The translations under genes were made by a program, and so were the position numbers. From Oceanicaulis sp. BBD 1991-10 (lineage in GTDB: Bacteria; Pseudomonadota; Alphaproteobacteria; Caulobacterales; Maricaulaceae), in the NCBI GenBank assembly GCA_001657295.1, contig LYSW01000021.1, positions 1 through 41,173 on the forward strand: a stretch of 41,173 nucleotides of DNA, given 5' to 3'. Shown here in pieces: positions 8,959 through 16,251 of this stretch. Numbering within the stretch: the stretch's first letter is position 1; each line of letters begins with the position of its first letter. The notes under the pieces are model-generated. The model was not told the DNA's origin, searched no databases, and worked only from the letters and a program-made list of their open reading frames with translations.

Positions 8959-9884
8959 GCAAGGATGAGGAGCGCCCGCGCACGCGCGGCCTTGGCCGTG
9001 GATTGTCCGCCCTGCTTGGTGAGGGCGAAGCGGTCGACGCCGCGCGCGATTACGACGCGGCCGAGCCTGGCGCCCCGGCTGGCGGGCTCCGCATGGTGCC
9101 GATTGAATATCTTGAACCGAATCCGGATCAGCCGCGTCGAAGCTTCGGCGAGGCGGAGCTCGCGGAACTGGCCGAATCCATAGCGGAAAAAGGCGTCCTC
9201 CAGCCCATTCTGGTCCGACCGCTCGCCGGTGCGGACGAGCGCTATCAGATTGTTGCGGGCGAACGGCGCTGGCGCGCCGCGCAACGGGCGCGCATCCACG
9301 AGGCGCCGTGCATTATTCGCGAGCTGACCGATCGAGAAACGCTGGAAATCGCCATTGTCGAGAACGTCCAGCGGTCCGATCTTAATCCGGTCGACGAAGC
9401 CCGGGCGCTGCGCCAGCTGGTGGAGACTTTCGGTCATACCCAGGAAGAGGTCGCCCAGGCGCTCGGCAAGTCCCGCGCTCATATCGCCAATACGCTGCGC
9501 CTTCTGGCTCTGCCGCAATCGGTATTGACGCGTCTGGAGGCCGGTGAGATTTCAGCCGGACACGCCCGCGCCATCCACAGCGCGCCCGATCCCGATGCAT
9601 TGGCCGGCCAGATCGTCCGCGATGGATTGTCTGTGCGCGCAGCCGAAGCGCTCGCACGGTCCGCCGCCGGCCGCACGGAGAAGAAGGGCGGCGCCGCGCC
9701 GCCGACTCCGCAAAAGGACGCGGACACTCGAGCGCTGGAAACGGATTTGTCGACCCGGCTCGGCCTCGATGTCGAAATCCTTCATTCCGGCGAGCGAGGG
9801 GAGGTGCGGGTCAGATTTCGCTCGCTGGAGCAGTTGGACGACATATGTCGCCGCCTCACCCAGGACGGGAATATCAATCACTGA
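8955..9884 (+). CDS. parB: Chromosome partitioning protein ParB
   Basis: This 309-residue CTP-dependent DNA clamp loads at parS. The N-terminal ParA-stimulating peptide is RGLGRGLSALLG (11-22). The ParB/Srx CTPase domain carries LEPNPDQPR (53-61), the C motif GERRWRA (102-108) and ENVQRSDLNPVDEA (136-149). The helix-turn-helix lies around 162-183 (TQEEVAQALGKSRAHIANTLRL), and a C-terminal dimerisation domain starts near residue 250 after a charged linker. The frame is open upstream to 8871, but the ATG at 8955 overlaps the parA stop (ATGA) and gives the normal N-terminus. Its three targets sit 1.4-3.9 kb upstream. Confidence 0.97.
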   Translation: MSKDEERPRTRGLGRGLSALLGEGEAVDAARDYDAAEPGAPAGGLRMVPIEYLEPNPDQPRRSFGEAELAELAESIAEKGVLQPILVRPLAGADERYQIVAGERRWRAAQRARIHEAPCIIRELTDRETLEIAIVENVQRSDLNPVDEARALRQLVETFGHTQEEVAQALGKSRAHIANTLRLLALPQSVLTRLEAGEISAGHARAIHSAPDPDALAGQIVRDGLSVRAAEALARSAAGRTEKKGGAAPPTPQKDADTRALETDLSTRLGLDVEILHSGERGEVRVRFRSLEQLDDICRRLTQDGNINH

Positions 9885-9968
9885 AACCGCTATTGATTGC
9901 GCCTGTCAGGCGGCGTGAATCTCGATTGGGTCGGGTTGCTGTGCGGTCGAGAATCCCGAATCGTCGGC

Positions 9969-9988
9969 AACACTAAAAAGTGTTTTAA
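9969..9988 (+). terminator. AT-rich hairpin between convergent parB and holA
   Basis: AACACT-AAAA-AGTGTT followed by TT lies in the 121-base gap between parB and the oppositely read holA. The six-base stem is weak and the T-run is short (TTTT in all), but no other terminator-like structure is evident in this gap, and the local A+T richness is unusual for the window. Confidence 0.4.
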
Positions 9989-10005
9989 ATCATAATCTTC
10001 TAATG

Positions 10006-11049
10006 TTAGCGTTTGCTCGCACCAACGCGGGATAACCGCTGGAGCAGCTGGCCGACGATTCCCTCCGCGGGCGCGCCTGATCGTTTCACCGACCGCTCCG
10101 CCTCAAACGCCAGCCGCCGCGCTTGCGCGAGTCTGCGCCCGGACCAAATTCGAGCGCTTCGCTTGAACGCGTCCGCCGCCGGGCCGAAACGCGGGGCGCC
10201 CGTGCGCGCCAGGGCCGACGCATCGGCACCGGAAGCGTGAAACACCTCCAGCTGATCAATGCGCCTTTGAAGGACCCGCAAAATCCCGACCGGATTGGCG
10301 CCGGCGGCGACCGCACGGGTGAATGCGGTGTCGAGACCGGCTGGATCGCCGCCCAGAGCCGGTTCCAGGATCGCGTCCAGCGCCGCCTCCGCGCCGACGG
10401 CTGAAACCGCCGCGATATCCTCCGGCGCTATGACACCGTCGGCCCCGCCCCGCTGCTCGGCGGTGCCTTTATAGAGGATGAGTTTTTCAATCTCCGACCG
10501 CGCCAGCGCCCGGTCGCCTTCAAGATATGGCGCCAGCGCGGCGCGAGCTTCAGCGGGCAGCTGCAGCCGCTCCTCGCGGAAAGCCGACTCTGCAAGAGCA
10601 AGGGCGTCGCGCGCATTGTCTGCGAAGCACGGCGCGGCGAGCGCGCTTTTAGCCGTTTCGGCGATCTTGCGCAGCTTGGAGGCTGGCCGGAGCATGCCTG
10701 ATTCAACGACCAGCCTGGCTTCGGCGATGAGCGAGCCCTCTTCGAGGGTCCGGATGGTGTCGGCGACCGCGGCGTTGTCGCCCGACAGCCGGACGCGGAC
10801 CAGGCGATCGCCCCCTGTGAGCGAAAGCGCCGCAAGGGAATCCGCCAGACCCGCCGGGTCGGCCTTTATATCCTCTTCGGTCAGCCGGGTGACGGCGAAA
10901 GGATCATCGAGATCGGGTACGATCCGGCGGGCCAACGCCTCCGCGCGTTCGCGCACAAGGCCTGTATCATCGCCATAGATCAGAAATACGCGGATCGACG
11001 CAGCAGGACTTTGAAGCGCGCGATCGACCTCATGCGCTTTGAGCTTCAA
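10006..11049 (-). CDS. holA: DNA polymerase III delta subunit
   Basis: This 347-residue clamp-loader subunit opens the beta clamp. The N-terminus reads MKLKAHEVDRAL with the delta-typical segment RVFLIYGDDTGLVRERAEAL, then FAVTRLTEEDI, LVRVRL and the domain III region PVGILRVLQRRIDQLEVFH. These match HolA in order and length (about 340 residues). The gene overlaps the end of lptE by four bases, so it is translated from the lptE transcript, a pairing seen across alphaproteobacteria beside parB. It converges on parB. Confidence 0.95.
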   Translation of the reverse strand: MKLKAHEVDRALQSPAASIRVFLIYGDDTGLVRERAEALARRIVPDLDDPFAVTRLTEEDIKADPAGLADSLAALSLTGGDRLVRVRLSGDNAAVADTIRTLEEGSLIAEARLVVESGMLRPASKLRKIAETAKSALAAPCFADNARDALALAESAFREERLQLPAEARAALAPYLEGDRALARSEIEKLILYKGTAEQRGGADGVIAPEDIAAVSAVGAEAALDAILEPALGGDPAGLDTAFTRAVAAGANPVGILRVLQRRIDQLEVFHASGADASALARTGAPRFGPAADAFKRSARIWSGRRLAQARRLAFEAERSVKRSGAPAEGIVGQLLQRLSRVGASKR

Positions 11050-11543
11050 GGCTCCAGCCCAAGCGCTGCACGCTGCAGCACGGTCGCAAATTCCTGGGCC
11101 AATTGCTCCGCCACGCGATCGGCGGCGCGTTCTTCCGCCGCGCTCCGGGCCGCGATCAGGCTGTAGGGATCTGAAGGCGCATCATAGAATACGGGTTCGC
11201 TCACGCGCCCGGAATGCTCAAACCCATCCGGACCGGTCAGCGTGTAGTCGACGCGAATCTCACCGCTGAATCGACGCGCCCGGCCGGTCGCCGAAAGCCC
11301 GATCGCGGATTCCCGAAAGTCGGTCTCCAACACGGCGTGATAGGGGCTGCGGCCACTGCCCAGCGTGTCGCGCAGCGCGTCCTCGACCAGATAACCGATC
11401 CGGCCGTCCTCGGCCTCAATGGTCAATCCGGGCAGGGCGCTGAAGCCCGGCCCGGCATAGAGCGGCTGAAATCCGCACCCGGACAAAAGGCCGACGCAGC
11501 ATAAGCCCAGAGCCAGCGCAGAATGGCGTGCAGCTTTGACCAT
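11046..11543 (-). CDS. lptE: LPS assembly lipoprotein LptE
   Basis: This 165-residue outer-membrane lipoprotein plugs the LptD barrel that delivers lipopolysaccharide to the cell surface. The signal peptide ends in the lipobox LSGC with Cys23, followed by GFQPLY, a motif conserved at the mature start of LptE. The remainder shows the alternating-strand pattern of the family (LSATGRARRFSGEIRVDYTLTG) and a C-terminal helix rich in Ala/Glu. GAGGTGA precedes the ATG with good spacing. It lies 21 bases after the DUF3576 gene and overlaps holA by four bases. The usual leuS gene is not between DUF3576 and lptE here. Confidence 0.95.
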   Translation of the reverse strand: MVKAARHSALALGLCCVGLLSGCGFQPLYAGPGFSALPGLTIEAEDGRIGYLVEDALRDTLGSGRSPYHAVLETDFRESAIGLSATGRARRFSGEIRVDYTLTGPDGFEHSGRVSEPVFYDAPSDPYSLIAARSAAEERAADRVAEQLAQEFATVLQRAALGLEP

Positions 11544-11564
11544 GGCGCGTCACCTCAAGACGAA

Positions 11565-12056
11565 TCAGCTTTCGATTTGTGAGATTCGAAGCTGGCGGGC
11601 CCGGGTCAGGATGGCGTTCTCGATCTGAATCCGCGTCGCGGGATCCACCGCCGCGTCCACCCAGCGCCCGTCTTCAGCGGCGAGCTGCTTGAAGATCTGA
11701 ACGGAGAGCGCATCGGCGCGAAGGCGCGTGTCGAGAATGAATACGGTCGCCCGAAACCGTTCGGTGGGAACTTCGGGATTGGCGTACCAGTCCGTAATGA
11801 TGACCCCGCCGAAGGGGTCGACCTCGGAGAGCGGCATGAAGGACAGCACATCAAGGCTCGAGCGCCATAGATAGCTGTTGACGCCAATTCCGGCTTCGGC
11901 CTGCTCCGAAACGGACGCTCCGCCGCCGCCGCCGAACAGGCCGCCCAAAAGGCCGCTGTCGCTGGATTCCGCCCGGTCGCGAGATTGACAGGCCGAAACC
12001 GCCAAGGCTGCGGCCGACGCTGCAACGGTCAAACGGAAAATGCGGGGGGAAATCAT
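11565..12056 (-). CDS. DUF3576 domain lipoprotein
   Basis: This is a 163-residue predicted lipoprotein with signal peptide and lipobox VSAC (Cys23), followed by a Gly-rich stretch (GLLGGLFGGGGG) and the conserved DUF3576 core: GIGVNSYLWRSSLDVLSFMPL, DPFGGVIITDWY and RFRATVFILDTRLRADAL, ending in ILTRARQLRISQIE. The function of the family is unknown; its constant place near lptE in alphaproteobacteria suggests an envelope role (inference). The frame stays open another 918 bases upstream, but the ATG at 12056 follows GGAGGCGCC and starts a good signal peptide, so the extension is rejected. Confidence 0.9.
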   Translation of the reverse strand: MISPRIFRLTVAASAAALAVSACQSRDRAESSDSGLLGGLFGGGGGASVSEQAEAGIGVNSYLWRSSLDVLSFMPLSEVDPFGGVIITDWYANPEVPTERFRATVFILDTRLRADALSVQIFKQLAAEDGRWVDAAVDPATRIQIENAILTRARQLRISQIES

Positions 12057-12180
12057 GGGCGGCGCCTCCGACAAGGCCTTGGAAATCAAACGCGCCAGCA
12101 TGCGCGCAGTCTTACCGGCCTCTATACCATGCTCTGCCCCGCTGGCCAGCCGTTCAGGCGCATACCGGCCCCAATCTCGC

Positions 12181-12198
12181 CGTGACATTTCTGACACG
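12181..12198. promoter_or_regulatory. Imperfect inverted repeat in divergent promoter region
   Basis: CGTGACATTTCTGACACG is a near-palindrome (one mismatched pair, four-base centre) in the 256-base gap between the DUF3576 gene and the porin-like gene, which are read away from each other. It could be an operator. Nothing else in this gap is recognisable. Confidence 0.25.
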
Positions 12199-12312
12199 GT
12201 CGCCGCGCCGCCTCGCGAATGACAGCGCAGGCCGCTTGATTTGCCGCAAACACCGATTGAAAACAGTGTCGCACGTCCGGGGGGACGGGGCCGACCGGTG
12301 AGGCCGCGCACC

Positions 12313-13485
12313 ATGATAAAACCCTGCGACGCCGCTTGGCTGTGCGTCGCGGCGATATGGAGCGCGGCCACGCCGGCAGCAATTGCGTCAGTCCAAATCA
12401 ATAGTTCGACCGCCGCCGGCTTATCGCCGGGCTTTGAGACAGAGATCGCCGTTGATCTCGACATGCTCTTCGCCGCCGGCGATCTGCGCGCATCACGTGA
12501 CGATCCGATCATCGACGCGCGAATTCGCCTGGCCTCCGAGACTGTGCGCGATGACGGCCGGCGCTGGGGTGTGCGCGCGGGCTTCGCCATCAATAGCGGC
12601 GACGGGCGACGCGGCTTCTCGCAACTCCAGCTCCAGGGACCGGTGGAACGCGGCCAGGCGCTGACCGGACTGGCGACGGGTTTCACCGCCGCACGGGGCC
12701 TGGACGCCGGATCCGGCCGCGCGGCGATTGACCGTGCGGAACTCTTCCTCATTGGCGACTTCATCGAATGGCGCGCCGGAGTGGGCGAGACGGCGGCCCG
12801 GTCCTCCGACATTCGGCCGACCTTGGCCCTGCGTCTGGTTCGCGCTGACGGCGCGATCTCCGATCTGGCGGGCGGAGGCCTTGCCACCACGACTTTGAGC
12901 CTGTCGGCGCCGGCGCCCCGTATCCATGTGGAATCGCGGCGCTTGCTGGGGATTGCGGCCGCGGCGTCCTTCACTCCGGACGCCGCCAGGTGCGGTGTCG
13001 ATCAATGCCGGCCCGGCGCCACAGGCGCGGTGGCGAGCCCGGACCTCGACAACATCATCTCCGTCGCCGCCAGTTTCGATCGCCGGTCCCGCCAGAGCGG
13101 AGTTCGGTGGCGCATCCATGGCGGCTTTGAACGCGGCGCCGTGTCGTCGCCCCTTGCATCCTATGAAGACCCCTGGATCGCCACCATTGAAGCCGCGCGC
13201 GAAGCGGACGGCCTGACGCTCGGTGTTCGAGGCCTGAGATCCAATGACGGTTTTAAGGGCGACCAGTATTCCGCCGTGTCGGCCATGGGCGCGGTCGAGC
13301 GCGAGGATTGGCTGTACAGCCTCGAGCTCGCCTATGGCGAATCCGGCGTCTTTGATGTTGACGGTGCGAGCCTGGCGCTCGGCGCATCGCGGCTGGTGGG
13401 CGATAGTGGCCTGATCTCGCTTGGCTATGTCGGTCACGACAGCGGCGGCGCCGGCGTGGTCGCCGAGATTGGGTTGCGTTTTTGA
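12313..13485 (+). CDS. Porin-like outer-membrane beta-barrel protein
   Basis: This 390-residue protein has a signal peptide (residues 1 to about 30, ending ATPAAIAS), then a long series of alternating hydrophobic/polar strands rich in Gly, Asp, Ser and Arg, and a C-terminal phenylalanine (AEIGLRF), the BAM recognition signature of outer-membrane barrels. Strand-like segments such as WRIHGGFERG, GLTLGVRGLRSNDG, YSLELAYGES and GLISLGYVGHD recur with barrel spacing. One cysteine pair (RCGVDQC) may form a periplasmic or loop disulfide. The ATG at 12313 follows GGTGAGG; upstream start codons would add a non-signal leader. Substrate and exact porin family cannot be told. Confidence 0.7.
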   Translation: MIKPCDAAWLCVAAIWSAATPAAIASVQINSSTAAGLSPGFETEIAVDLDMLFAAGDLRASRDDPIIDARIRLASETVRDDGRRWGVRAGFAINSGDGRRGFSQLQLQGPVERGQALTGLATGFTAARGLDAGSGRAAIDRAELFLIGDFIEWRAGVGETAARSSDIRPTLALRLVRADGAISDLAGGGLATTTLSLSAPAPRIHVESRRLLGIAAAASFTPDAARCGVDQCRPGATGAVASPDLDNIISVAASFDRRSRQSGVRWRIHGGFERGAVSSPLASYEDPWIATIEAAREADGLTLGVRGLRSNDGFKGDQYSAVSAMGAVEREDWLYSLELAYGESGVFDVDGASLALGASRLVGDSGLISLGYVGHDSGGAGVVAEIGLRF

Positions 13486-13596
13486 CACGACGGGTCAGGA
13501 AGTGGACCTCGTGGTGGCCGCGCCCCTTACGCTTAAGCCTTTGTCCAGCTATATCTGTTTGGATGCATCCGCGTGTGGATGCCGAGAGGGGCTTTG

Positions 13597-14172
13597 ATGC
13601 CGCGCACACTGGGTAAATCCGCGTTCATCGCCGCCGTCGCGATCGGCGCCGCCATGTCGGCGGCGACGGGCGCGGTTGCGCAGAGCGCCGACAGTGAAGT
13701 GCGTTTGTCCGGCGCCGTTCGCTTCGCCACCGATTTGCCGCGTATCGAGATCACGGCTCCCGCCGTCGATTTCGCTGCATCCGAACCCCAGGTCTCGGAA
13801 AGCACGGGTGATGAAGGGCGGTCCGTGACCGCCGTCGAGCCCGCTCAAACCGGAACCGCGAGCGCCATCGCCTGGTACGAGCGCTTCACTGTCGCCCCGT
13901 CCGAATCCCACGCGGTCTGGGGTGTGCGGCAGCGCGAATTCCAGCTGCAGGGCGGCGATCGCTGGGGCGTCACGCTGGGTTATTCAGAGTCGGACCGCGT
14001 CCCGCATGATTTCAGCTTGGACGATATCCGCGCCGGCGCCTTCTATGATTTCTCTGACCGCTTCCGTTTCGGCGGCCAGCTTCGCTTCACCTCACCGGAA
14101 GAAGAAATCTTTGGTGAAGACAGCGACCAGAAAGAGCCGGAATTGCGCTTCGAGAGCGCCTTCCGCTTCTAG
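13597..14172 (+). CDS. ntrZ: NtrZ-family periplasmic regulatory protein
   Basis: This 191-residue secreted protein has a clear signal peptide (to about residue 29, GAVAQ). The C-terminal ~85 residues fit the NtrZ pattern: RWGVTLGYSESD, DFSLDDIRAGAFYDFSDRFRFGGQLRF and an ending FESAFRF. In Caulobacter, NtrZ is a periplasmic protein acting on the sensor kinase NtrY. Between signal and NtrZ region lies a stretch of about 55 residues rich in Ala, Glu, Ser and Thr without clear structure. AGAGGGG at 13585-13591 supports the ATG at 13597 over the in-frame GTG at 13573. It is 111 bases after the porin-like gene. No ntrY gene is in the window. The family call rests on recognised motifs. Confidence 0.75.
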   Translation: MPRTLGKSAFIAAVAIGAAMSAATGAVAQSADSEVRLSGAVRFATDLPRIEITAPAVDFAASEPQVSESTGDEGRSVTAVEPAQTGTASAIAWYERFTVAPSESHAVWGVRQREFQLQGGDRWGVTLGYSESDRVPHDFSLDDIRAGAFYDFSDRFRFGGQLRFTSPEEEIFGEDSDQKEPELRFESAFRF

Positions 14173-14176
14173 GCGA

Positions 14177-14782
14177 TCAGCCCGACAATCCGTCGATCGC
14201 CGCGGCGCCGGCTAGTCCCAGACCATTCAATCTATTGATGTTTTTGATGTTTATGCCACCCAGCGCATAGACAGGGGCCAGGCTTCGGCGCGCATATGCT
14301 GCAAGGCGGAACGGGCCCAGCGCCCGCTTCGCGCTGGAACTGCGCGAATGAAAGGCGCTCGATACGAAGACGGCGTCGACATGCCGGGCGGCCCGGCGCA
14401 GCGCGGATGGCGAATGAGCGCTCGTCGTCACGATCCCGTCAAAGCGTGATCGCGCCGCCTGGCGAAACCGGGCCTCCGGCCAATGCACGCCATCGGCGCC
14501 GCACCGTTCCGCGAGCTCCGTGTTGGCCGCGACCAGGAAGGTGAGACCTCTGGCTTGCGCGATCGCCGAAAGCTCCGGCGCCTGGCGCTCGATTTCCGGC
14601 CGGCCGAAGGTGCGAAGCACCACGCCGGCGCCGGCGGGTAAGCCGTTAACGAGCGCGGGCAAGTCCGGCGTGCGGACCGGGTCGGTGAAAGCGAAAAGCG
14701 CGGGAAGTCCGCGTCGATCGCCGCCCAACCGCGCCGCCCGGCTTGCCAGCCTGCGCGCCCCGTCATAGGTGACGTGCGTCAT
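14177..14782 (-). CDS. ThiE/TenI-like TIM-barrel protein
   Basis: This 201-residue protein resembles the thiamine-phosphate synthase / TenI superfamily: LPALFAFTDPVRTPDL, VVLRTFG, CGADGVHWPEA, IVTTSAHSP, DAVFVSSAFHSRSS and APVYALGGI follow the order of ThiE strands. However, key ThiE residues are changed: the GVHLGQ motif reads GVHWPEA, the Asn-Asp of the pyrophosphate/metal site reads ANTE, and the T-x-TK loop is SSSAK. It may therefore be a TenI-like or otherwise diverged enzyme. The start ATG at 14782 overlaps the divergent yggS start. It converges on ntrZ with only four bases between the stop codons. Confidence 0.75.
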   Translation of the reverse strand: MTHVTYDGARRLASRAARLGGDRRGLPALFAFTDPVRTPDLPALVNGLPAGAGVVLRTFGRPEIERQAPELSAIAQARGLTFLVAANTELAERCGADGVHWPEARFRQAARSRFDGIVTTSAHSPSALRRAARHVDAVFVSSAFHSRSSSAKRALGPFRLAAYARRSLAPVYALGGINIKNINRLNGLGLAGAAAIDGLSG

Positions 14783-15473
14783 GACCGCACCTGCATCGCC
14801 TTCCGATATTCCCGCCGCCCGATCCGCCATATTGAGCCGGCTCGCCGAAGCCGCCAAGCGGTCTGGGCGGCCGCCCGAGGCCGTGACCCTCGTTGCGGTT
14901 TCAAAGAAGCAACCCGATGATCGGATTGATGCGATGCTGGCGGCCGGCCAGCGAGTCTTCGGCGAGAATCGAGTCCAGGAAGCGCAGGCGCGCTGGGCGG
15001 AGCGCCGACGGCTCCATTCTGATTTGGAGCTGCGCCTGATCGGCCCCTTGCAGACCAACAAAGCCGAAGACGCCGTCGCTCTGTTTGACGTCATCGAGAC
15101 CCTGGACCGGCCCAAGCTCGCAGCGCGCATCGCCGCCGCCATGGAGACGCTGAACCGGCGTCCGCGGCTCTACATTCAGGTCAATACTGGCGAGGAAGCG
15201 CAAAAATCCGGCATCCGTCCTGAAGACACACGCGCCTTTGTTGATCGGTGCCGGAATGAGTTCGGGCTTCAAATTGAAGGCCTTATGTGTATTCCACCGG
15301 TCCAGGAGCCAGCGTCTTTACATTTTGGCCTCCTCGCCAGGCTCGCCGCCGACGCCAAGGTGGAGGGGCTCTCCATGGGGATGAGCGCTGATTATGAACT
15401 GGCCGCCGAGATGGGCGCGACCTCGGTGCGGGTCGGTTCCGCCCTGTTCGGCGCCCGGCCTGCGCCGGTCTAG
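14781..15473 (+). CDS. yggS: YggS/PROSC family PLP homeostasis protein
   Basis: This 230-residue protein binds pyridoxal 5'-phosphate and keeps its free level in balance; it has no known catalytic activity. The PLP lysine is Lys42 in TLVAVSKKQP. Other family landmarks are VFGENRVQEAQ, LRLIGPLQTNKAEDAV, LYIQVNTGEEAQKSGI, GLMCIPP and the end GLSMGMSADYELAAEMGATSVRVGSALFG. An in-frame GTG lies at 14769 but the ATG at 14781 fits the family better. Both start codons of this gene and its divergent neighbour fall within the CATG at 14780-14783. It converges with the L,D-transpeptidase gene, with a four-base overlap of stop codons. Confidence 0.95.
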   Translation: MTAPASPSDIPAARSAILSRLAEAAKRSGRPPEAVTLVAVSKKQPDDRIDAMLAAGQRVFGENRVQEAQARWAERRRLHSDLELRLIGPLQTNKAEDAVALFDVIETLDRPKLAARIAAAMETLNRRPRLYIQVNTGEEAQKSGIRPEDTRAFVDRCRNEFGLQIEGLMCIPPVQEPASLHFGLLARLAADAKVEGLSMGMSADYELAAEMGATSVRVGSALFGARPAPV

Positions 15474-15991
15474 CGCGCAATCTCAATCTCGTCTCCGGGT
15501 TCAAGCCGGCGGACGAGTTCAATGAGATCCTGGGGCGGCAGGGCCAGGCAGCCCAGAGTCGGCCGGCCGTCCGGGTTCTGGCAATGCAGGAAGATCGCCG
15601 AGCCCCGCCCCGGAACCGGCGGATCGTCGTTATGACCGAGAATCACGATCAGGTCGTAGAGCTGATCCGTTCGGGTGAGGACTTCGTGCCGGCCCCGGTA
15701 AGGCAGGCGCACCTGACGGTTATATCCGGCGTCGTTTGGGTCATCACACCAGCCGTCCTGCGGGTCGATCCGATCAAGGCGCAGCGCCGTATCTGGCGCC
15801 TCCATTCGGTCCGCGCGAAACAGAGCCCGGCGGACCGGCCAGATTCCGATCGGGCTCGCCTTATCCCCCTCCCGCTTTTCGGATGCGTCGATCAACCCGG
15901 CTTCGCCGAAGACGCACGGGGCGGAGAATTCAGGCCCGGTCAGCTGCGCGTCGCGGAGGCGCGCGATATAGCGGGTCGGGGCATGCGGCAT
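15470..15991 (-). CDS. L,D-transpeptidase (YkuD-fold) family protein
   Basis: This 173-residue protein carries the YkuD active-site signature: His136 in AIFLHCQNPDGRPT and Cys148 in TLGCLALP, with GDKASPIGIWPV as the preceding substrate-side segment and LIVILGHNDDP before it. Family members cross-link peptidoglycan 3-3, attach proteins to it, or cleave such bonds. There is no signal peptide in this reading, which is common in the short group of YkuD proteins with an N-terminal barrel start such as this one; location is therefore uncertain. AGGAGA precedes the ATG correctly. Position 145 is Thr where many family members have Ser. Confidence 0.85.
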   Translation of the reverse strand: MPHAPTRYIARLRDAQLTGPEFSAPCVFGEAGLIDASEKREGDKASPIGIWPVRRALFRADRMEAPDTALRLDRIDPQDGWCDDPNDAGYNRQVRLPYRGRHEVLTRTDQLYDLIVILGHNDDPPVPGRGSAIFLHCQNPDGRPTLGCLALPPQDLIELVRRLEPGDEIEIAR

Positions 15992-16093
15992 GGGAGTTCT
16001 CTCCTGCGCTGGCGGCGATGAGCTTCACGCCCCAGACGGCGCCGTCAAGCGATCACGCTGCTCGCGGCGCGCTCACGGAAATATCAGCGCTCT

Positions 16094-16117
16094 CACGCAG
16101 GCGTGACGCGCGCGTCA
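16094..16117. promoter_or_regulatory. Overlapping inverted repeats upstream of the response regulator
   Basis: CACGC-AG-GCGTG (16094-16105) overlaps the perfect 14-base palindrome TGACGCGCGCGTCA (16104-16117). Both lie in the 260-base gap between the divergent L,D-transpeptidase and response regulator genes, about 135-158 bases before the regulator's ATG. This is a candidate operator, perhaps for autoregulation; in GC-rich DNA some chance palindromes are expected. Confidence 0.35.
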
Positions 16118-16251
16118 ACGAAATCTCGCGTATTCCGCCCGCCATCCAGTTCGCGCCTTGTCGCATTTGCCTTGTGGCGCGGATCGGGCAAGCTCGCCGC
16201 TGACATGGGAATCGATCCCGGTTCAGCGGCGTGCGCTGAAAGGACAGGCAC

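Noticed and set aside
12057-12974. N-terminal extension of the DUF3576 frame by about 306 codons
   Set aside because: It runs antisense through the porin-like gene, is Arg/Ser/Pro-rich without motifs, and the ATG at 12056 has its own ribosome-binding site and signal peptide.
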